From positions 1 through 42,435 of the forward strand of contig NZ_MCRJ01000023.1 in assembly GCF_001720135.1 (NCBI RefSeq): a stretch of DNA of 42,435 nt, read 5' to 3'. Positions 36,843 through 42,435 of the stretch are shown here, piece by piece. Made by a program: the position numbers and the translations under genes. Each line of letters opens with the position of its first letter. Position 1 is the stretch's first letter. The DNA comes from Methylobrevis pamukkalensis (lineage in GTDB: Bacteria > Pseudomonadota > Alphaproteobacteria > Rhizobiales > Pleomorphomonadaceae). Below the pieces are notes generated by a model that searched no databases, was not told the DNA's origin, and saw nothing but the letters and a program-made list of their open reading frames with translations.

Positions 36843-39067
36843 GTGGTGTCACTTTCGGCAGGACAGAGTGTGGGCGGCGGACGGGCTGCGAGGGCCGGCT
36901 CGGGCGAGGGCGCCGGCCGGCGGCTCGTCGGCCTTGTCGTGATCGTCGCGACGTTGCTGTCGTCGACCGGCAGTTTCCTGCTTCTCACCGGCATGGGCCC
37001 GATCGACCCGACCACCGACGTCGTCCGCACGGCGCTGGTGCTCAACGGGCTGCTGATTGCCGCGGTGATCGCGCTGATCGGCATCGAGGGCCACAAGCTG
37101 TGGCGCGGCTGGAAGGAAGGCCGCGCGGCCGCGCGGCTGCATCTTCGCATCGTCGCGCTGTTTTCGCTGATTGCGGCGCTGCCGGCGGTGCTGGTGTCGA
37201 TCGCCTTCTCCGTGACCCTCGACCAGGGCTTCGATCGCTGGTTCGAGACGCGCACGCGCCAGATCGTCGACAATGTGCTCACCGTCGCCAGTGCCTACAT
37301 GGACGAGCATTCCCGCGTGCTGCGCGGCGACCTCGTCGGCATCGCCACGGCCGCGGATGCGGCCAAGGCGCTCTACGACTACGAGCCGACGCGGTTCGAG
37401 GCCGGTTTCGAGGCGCAGGCGTCGCTGCGCGGCGTCCAGGCAGCCTATCTGCTCGACCCGTCCGGCAAGGTGATCCTGCGCAGCGAATTCGCGCCGGGAG
37501 CCCGGGTGTTCATGCCGCCGCCGGCTGCGTTGAAAGAGGCGGAGAAGGGCGGTCCGGTGCTGATCTCGCCCGGACAGACCACCAGCCAGGTCGGCGGCCT
37601 GCTCAAGCTCAAGGCCTACACCGACACCTATCTCTACGTCGTGCGCGACCTCAATCCGGAGGTGCTCGACAACCTGCGGCTCGCCCGCGAAAGCGCCTTC
37701 GAATACAAGCAGCTGGAATCGAACCGCTCGGCCGTGCAGACCGCCTTCGTGCTGGTCTTCATGGGCCTGACGCTGACGCTGCTGCTCTGTGCGATCTGGC
37801 TCGGCCTCGCCTTCGCCAACGGCCTCGTCTCGCCGATCCGCCGGCTGATCGGCGCTGCCGACGAGGTGGCTGGCGGCAATCTTCTCGTCGAGGTTCCTGT
37901 CGGTGGGCGCTCCGACGATCTCGGCAGCCTTGCGGCAACCTTCAACAAGATGACCGGCCAGCTCCGCTCGCAGCGCGAGGATCTCCTGTCGCTCACCGAT
38001 CAGGCCGACCGGCGCCGGCGCTTCACCGAGGCCGTGCTGTCCGGCGTCACCGCCGCCGTGGTGGGCGTGACCAGCGAAGGGCGGATCTCGATCACCAACC
38101 GCTCGGCCGTCGATCTGCTCGGCCACGAGGAAGGCGACCTGATCGGGCGGCGCCTCGTCGACGAGGTGCCGGGCGTCGAGCCGCTGCTGGCCGCGGCGAT
38201 GCGCGACGACAGCCGGATCTATCAGGGCAGCTTCACGCTGGTGCGCCCGGGCGTGGAGCGCGTCATCTCGGCCCGCGTCGCGAGCGACCGCTCGCCCGAC
38301 ACCGCCCACGGCTATGTCGTCACCCTCGACGACGTCTCCGACCTGATCTCGGCCCAGCGGACCTCGGCCTGGGCGACGTCGCGCGCCGCATCGCCCACGA
38401 GATCAAGAATCCGCTGACGCCGATCCAGCTTTCGGCCGAACGCATCCGTCGTCGCTATGGCAAGCTGATCGACGAGAACGACACGGTGTTCAACCGCTGC
38501 GTCGACACGATCATCCGCCAGGTGGGCGACATCGGCCGGATGGTCGACGAGTTCTCGGGTTTTGCCCGCATGCCCAAGCCGGCCAAGGAACAGCACGACC
38601 TTGCCGATGCGATTCGCGAATCGGTGTTCCTGATCAGCGTCGGCCAACCGCACATCCGCTTCACCACCGATCTGCCCGATGGCCAGATGATCGCCTGGTT
38701 CGATGACCGCCTGATTTCCCAGGCGCTCACCAACCTCGTCAAGAATGCCGCCGAGGCGATCGAGGGCGTGCCGGCCGACCAGCTCGTCGACCCGCATGTG
38801 GCGGTCAGCGCCCGGCGCTGCGGCGACGACCTTGTTGTCGAGATCGTCGACAACGGCATCGGCCTTCCGACCACCGACCGGCACCGGCTGCTGGAGCCCT
38901 ACATGACCACCCGCGAGAAGGGCACCGGCCTCGGCCTTGCGATCGTCCGCAAGATCGTCGAGGAACACGATGGTCGCATCGACCTGATGGACGCTCCCTC
39001 CGTCGCCACCGGCGGGCGGGGCGCAATGATCCGGCTCACGCTGCCGGTAGGAACCGGCCGGGCGTGA
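36843..39067 (+). CDS. ntrY: Nitrogen regulation sensor histidine kinase NtrY, frameshifted in this sequence
   Basis: NtrY is the membrane-bound partner of NtrX, linked to nitrogen and, in several Alphaproteobacteria, redox and envelope control. Four hydrophobic segments are visible (GLVVIVATLLSSTGSFLLL, ALVLNGLLIAAVIALIG, a third around LFSLIAALPAVLVSIAF and a fourth around VFMGLTLTLLLCAIWLG), enclosing a periplasmic domain. HAMP (SPIRRLIGAADEVAGGN) and PAS domains follow. The frame breaks at 38371-38373, where TGGGCGAC should read TGGGGCGAC; restoring it joins SAW to [21 protein letters not shown], the H box. N and G boxes are intact. Corrected length is 741 residues from the GTG at 36843; a GTG at 36798 is possible but lacks a binding site. 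Confidence 0.93.
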
Positions 39068-39126
39068 CGGCCGGTCTTGAACACCGACTTCCGGTCTGTC
39101 CTGGACCAGAGCGAGAATGAAACGAC

Positions 39127-40492
39127 ATGGCGTCTGACATACTGATCGTGGACGACGAGGAAGACATCCGGGAACTCGTCTCGGGCATCCTCGAAGACGA
39201 GGGGCACGGAACCCGCATGGCGGGAGACGCGGATTCCGCGCTTGCGCTGGTCGGCGACCGGCGGCCTTCGCTCGTCTTCCTCGACATCTGGCTGCAGGGC
39301 AGCCGCCTCGACGGGCTCGCCCTGCTGGAGGAGATCAAGGCGATCCATCCGGACCTGCCCGTGGTGATGATTTCCGGCCACGGCAACATCGAGACCGCCG
39401 TCGCCGCCATCAAGCGCGGCGCCTACGACTATATCGAGAAGCCGTTCAAGGCGACCGGCTGCTGCTGATCGCCGACCGGGCGCTGGAAGCCTCGCGGCTG
39501 AAGCGGACGGTCAAGGAGCTCAGATCCGCTCCGGCGACACGGACTTCCTCGTCGGCACGTCGTCGGCGATCAACCACCTGCGCACCACGGTCGAGCGGGT
39601 CGCGCCGACCAACAGCCGCATCCTGATCTCCGGTCCGTCCGGCTCCGGCAAGGAAGTGGTGGCACGCACCATCCACGGCCGGTCGCAGCGCGCGAACGGC
39701 CATTTCGTGGTGGTGAATGCGGCCACGATCACCCCCGAGCGGATGGAAACCGCGCTGTTCGGCATCGAGCGGCCGGATGGTTCGATCGAGCAGACCGGCG
39801 CGCTGGAAGAGGCCCACGGCGGCACGCTCTATCTCGACGAGATCGGCGACATGCCGCGCGAGACCCAGAGCCGGATCCTGCGGGTGCTGGTGGAGCAGAG
39901 TTTCACGCGGGTCGGCGGCTCGCGGCGGGTCCAGGTCGACGTGCGGCTGATTTCGTCGACCGCGCGCGACCTTGAAGCGGAGATCGCCGAAGGGCGCTTC
40001 CGCGAGGATCTGTTTCACCGGCTGAGCGTGGTGCCGATCCGCGTGCCTGGCCTCTCGGAGCGCCGCGAGGACGTGCCGGTGCTGGTGGCCCACTTCATGG
40101 AGCAGATCTCTGCGGCGGGTGGCCTGCCGCTGCGCCGGATCGGCGACGACGCGATGGCCGTGCTGCAGGCCCACGACTGGCCGGGCAACCTGCGCCAGCT
40201 GCGCAACAACATCGAGCGGCTGCTGATTCTCGCCCGCGGCGACGCCGACACCACGATCAGTGCCGACATGCTGCCCGCCGAGATCGGCACGATGCTGCCG
40301 TCGCTGCCCAACAGTGCCGGCGGCGAGCACCTGATGGCGCTGCCGCTGCGCGATGCCCGCGAGATCTTCGAGCGGGAGTATCTCACGGCGCAGATCAACC
40401 GCTTCGGCGGCAACATCTCGCGCACGGCGGAATTCGTGGGCATGGAGCGCTCGGCGCTGCACCGCAAGCTGAAGTCGCTCGGCATCGCCTGA
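39127..40492 (+). CDS. ntrX: Nitrogen regulation response regulator NtrX, two frameshifts in this sequence
   Basis: NtrX has a receiver domain (ILIVDDEEDIRE, phosphoacceptor Asp53 in LVFLDIWLQG), an AAA+ domain (ISGPSGSGKEVVART as Walker [14 protein letters not shown] as Walker B) and a C-terminal helix-turn-helix (NISRTAEFVGMERSALHRKL). The sigma-54 contact loop GAFTGA is absent: where NtrC has it, NtrX reads RPDGSIEQTGALEEA, as in Brucella and Rhodobacter NtrX, which do not act through sigma-54. Two one-base losses interrupt the gene, at 39453 (GCGACC for GCGGACC) and 39523 (CTCAGATCC for CTCAGGATCC). Corrected, it has 455 residues, normal for NtrX. It follows ntrY after 59 bases. Confidence 0.93.
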
Positions 40493-40641
40493 CGACCGGA
40501 GACTTCGGGAGCAGGATTGCGCGGCCGGAACGCGTTGAGATCGATCGGATGATATCGCCGGATCACGATCCGCATTAGGTTCGCACGGGCATAGGGGCGT
40601 TTCCCGAGGGACGCCGTTCTGGACGAAGGGGCTGGACCAGC

Positions 40642-42017
40642 ATGCGGGTTGTGATTTGCGGCGCCGGGCAGGTGGGCTACGGGATCGCCGAGCGGCTTGC
40701 CGCCGAGGAAAACGATGTCACCGTCATCGACACGTCGTCGCGGCTGATCGGCGTCCTGCGCGACAGTCTCGACGTGCGCGGTATCGTCGGCAACGGCGCC
40801 CATCCGGACGTGCTCGCGCAGGCGGGCGCCGAGGAGGCCGACATGCTGATCGCCGTGACCCTCTCCGACGAGGTGAACATGGTGGCCTGCCAGGTGGCGC
40901 ATTCGCTGTTCAACGTGCCGACCAAGGTCGCGCGCGTGCGCGCCCAGAGCTACCTCCAGCCGCATTGGCGCGACCTGTTCTCCACGGACCACCTGCCGAT
41001 CGACGTGGTGATCTCGCCCGAAATCGAAGTCGGCGAACTGGTGATGCGCCGTCTGGCCATTCCGAGCGCGCTCGACATCGTCCGCTTTGCCGATGGCGAG
41101 GTGGTGGTGCTCGGCCTGCGCTGCGGCGACGACTGTCCCGTGGTGGACACGCCGCTGCGCCAGCTCTCGGAGCTTTTCCCCGATCTCGGCGCCATCGTCG
41201 TCGGCATCAGCCGTGGCGGATCGGTGTTTGCGCCGAAGGTCGACGATGCGATGCTGGTCGGCGACGTGGTCTACGTGGTGATGGCCAAGGACCAGGTGCG
41301 CCGCCTGCTCAAGATCTTCGGCCAGGACGAGCCGGAGGCGCGGCGGATCATCATCGCCGGCGGCGGCAACATCGGCGCCTACGTGGCGGCCGCGATCGAG
41401 AAGCAGAATCCCTCGGCCCGGATCAAGATCATCGAAAGCAATGCCGAGCGGGCGGTGGAGATCGCCGACGACTTCGAGCGCACCGTGATCCTGCACGGTT
41501 CGGCGCTGGACCAGGCGATCCTCGCCGAGGCCGATGTCGACCAGGCCGACACGATGGTGGCGCTGACCAACGACGACGAGGTCAACATCCTTTCCTGCGT
41601 GATGGCGCGCACCCTCGGGGCCCGCCGCACCCTGAGCCTGCTCAACAACCCGAGCTATCCGTCCTTTGCGAAATCGCTCGGCATCGACGCCTACATCAAC
41701 CCGCGCGGCGTCACGGTCTCCAAGATCCTGCGCCATGTCCGCCGCGGCCGCATCCGCGGCGTTCACACCGTCCAGAACGGCGCGGCCGAGATCATCGAGG
41801 CGGAGGCGCTGGACACCTCGCCGATGGTCGGCGCCCGCTGCGCGAGATCGACCTGCCGTCCGGCGTGCGCGTCGGCGCGGTCTACCGCAAGGGGCAGGTG
41901 ATCACGCCGGATGGCGAGACGCTGATCCAGGCACGCGACCGCGTGATCCTGTTTGCGGTCGCCAACCGGGTGCGGGTGGTGGAGCAGATGTTCCGCGTCA
42001 GCCTCGAGTTTTTCTGA
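40642..42017 (+). CDS. trkA: Trk system potassium uptake protein TrkA, frameshifted in this sequence
   Basis: TrkA is the cytoplasmic NAD-binding gating subunit of the Trk potassium transporter. It contains two RCK domains: the first begins MRVVICGAGQVGYGIAERLA, the second RRIIIAGGGNIGAYVAAAIE near residue 234, each a Rossmann fold with the glycine motif. The frame breaks at about 41831-41836 (one base lost in GGCGCCCGCTG) between TSPMVG and PLREIDLPSGVRVGAVYRKG; corrected, the protein has 458 residues, exactly the usual length. Its place after ntrX is conserved in Rhizobiales, where hfq often follows; that gene is not reached here. Confidence 0.94.
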
Positions 42018-42435
42018 GCTGCGCGCTTCCGCCAACTGGCCCGGAAAATGCTACTCTGATACTCAGGCTTGAGGTGTTCCCCGCGTTTCCGAGCCCGGTC
42101 GATGCCGCTTTTGGCGGCGGCGGCGGGCAACGGGTGGGGGAGGCGGTCGAGATTTCTGCCTTGGGTTTGCCGTGTGTGCTGAAAGTTTCATCAGCAGAGG
42201 TTAGGATGGCGCGTGTTTGCCGCTTTCCTGGCACCACGGCGAAGTCGGGGTCAGGATGTCAGGCTTGTCGATGAGGCGGGCGGCGTTGGCAGATGCCGCT
42301 GGCCGAGAACGGTCGCACGATCCTGGACGGGGATCTCGCGGCCCATGCCGAACGGGCGGGCACGGGGCGAATTCGTCCCTGCTTCGGACGCGGAAGATAG
42401 ACGGCGCCGGTCCTGACGACCGAGTGTCGACGCTC
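42018..42435 (+). other. Region after trkA with no recognisable gene
   Basis: No frame in these 418 bases resembles a known protein. Small frames exist, for example from an ATG at 42293, but none has conserved features or a convincing binding site. The expected next gene in related genomes (hfq, or an aminotransferase) is not present up to the window end. Given the error rate seen elsewhere, a broken start of a gene cannot be excluded. Confidence 0.5.

Noticed and set aside
42018..42435. Start of hfq or an aminotransferase gene at the right edge
   Set aside because: None of the frames shows an Hfq N-terminus or an aminotransferase motif; the short frame at 42293 has only 35 codons.

Overview
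This 42.4 kb window is high-GC chromosomal DNA from an alphaproteobacterium of the order Hyphomicrobiales (Rhizobiales). Two blocks have the gene order typical of that order: hppA-bamE-cbp3-yceD-plsX-fabH-ihfA-merR on the left, and cinA/ispDF/dusB-ntrB-ntrC-ntrY-ntrX-trkA on the right, with an ExoR homologue between. It also carries the archaeal-like tetrahydromethanopterin (H4MPT) and methylofuran C1 pathway, so the organism can very probably oxidise formaldehyde and grow as a facultative methylotroph. The genus cannot be fixed from the sequence; Pleomorphomonadaceae or Methylocystaceae relatives are possible.

Layout. Positions 1-494 hold the N-terminal part of a serralysin-type (M10) metalloprotease, cut by the window edge. 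Positions 0.9-8.4 kb hold the proton-pumping pyrophosphatase, envelope biogenesis, fatty acid initiation, IHF and a MerR regulator. Positions 8.5-10.3 kb hold tenA and a 6-phosphogluconate dehydrogenase. Positions 10.3-29.4 kb are a C1 island in several units. One long minus-strand run is fhcB-fhcA-fhcD-fhcC followed by folP-folB-folK-mfnB-mfnE-afpA-DUF6513-DUF447. Next come a pterin dehydratase (minus strand) and a plus-strand run mptG, mtdB, mch, orf17, orf5, fae. A divergent pair (HisA-like and MfnF-like) closes it. Positions 30.1-31.0 kb hold exoR; 31.0-42.0 kb hold cinA, ispDF and the nitrogen regulation genes with trkA.

How the genes work together. Fae condenses formaldehyde with H4MPT, MtdB oxidises methylene-H4MPT, Mch hydrolyses methenyl-H4MPT, and the FhcABCD complex passes the formyl group to methylofuran and releases formate. 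The same island supplies much of the cofactor chemistry: FolB and FolK make the shared pterin precursor, FolP takes it to folate, MptG and the DUF6513 protein probably take it to H4MPT, the AfpA-type flavoprotein probably reduces dihydromethanopterin, and MfnB, MfnE and MfnF homologues probably make the furan cofactor.

A major caution concerns sequence quality. At least eleven single-base frameshifts interrupt conserved genes (cbp3, DUF6513, folK, fhcC, exoR, ispDF, ntrY, ntrX, trkA), and two more are suspected (fhcA, mptG). Nearly all are one-base losses in short G or T runs, each restored perfectly by one added base. I read them as sequencing or assembly errors, not as pseudogenes, and coordinates for those genes span the whole corrected gene.
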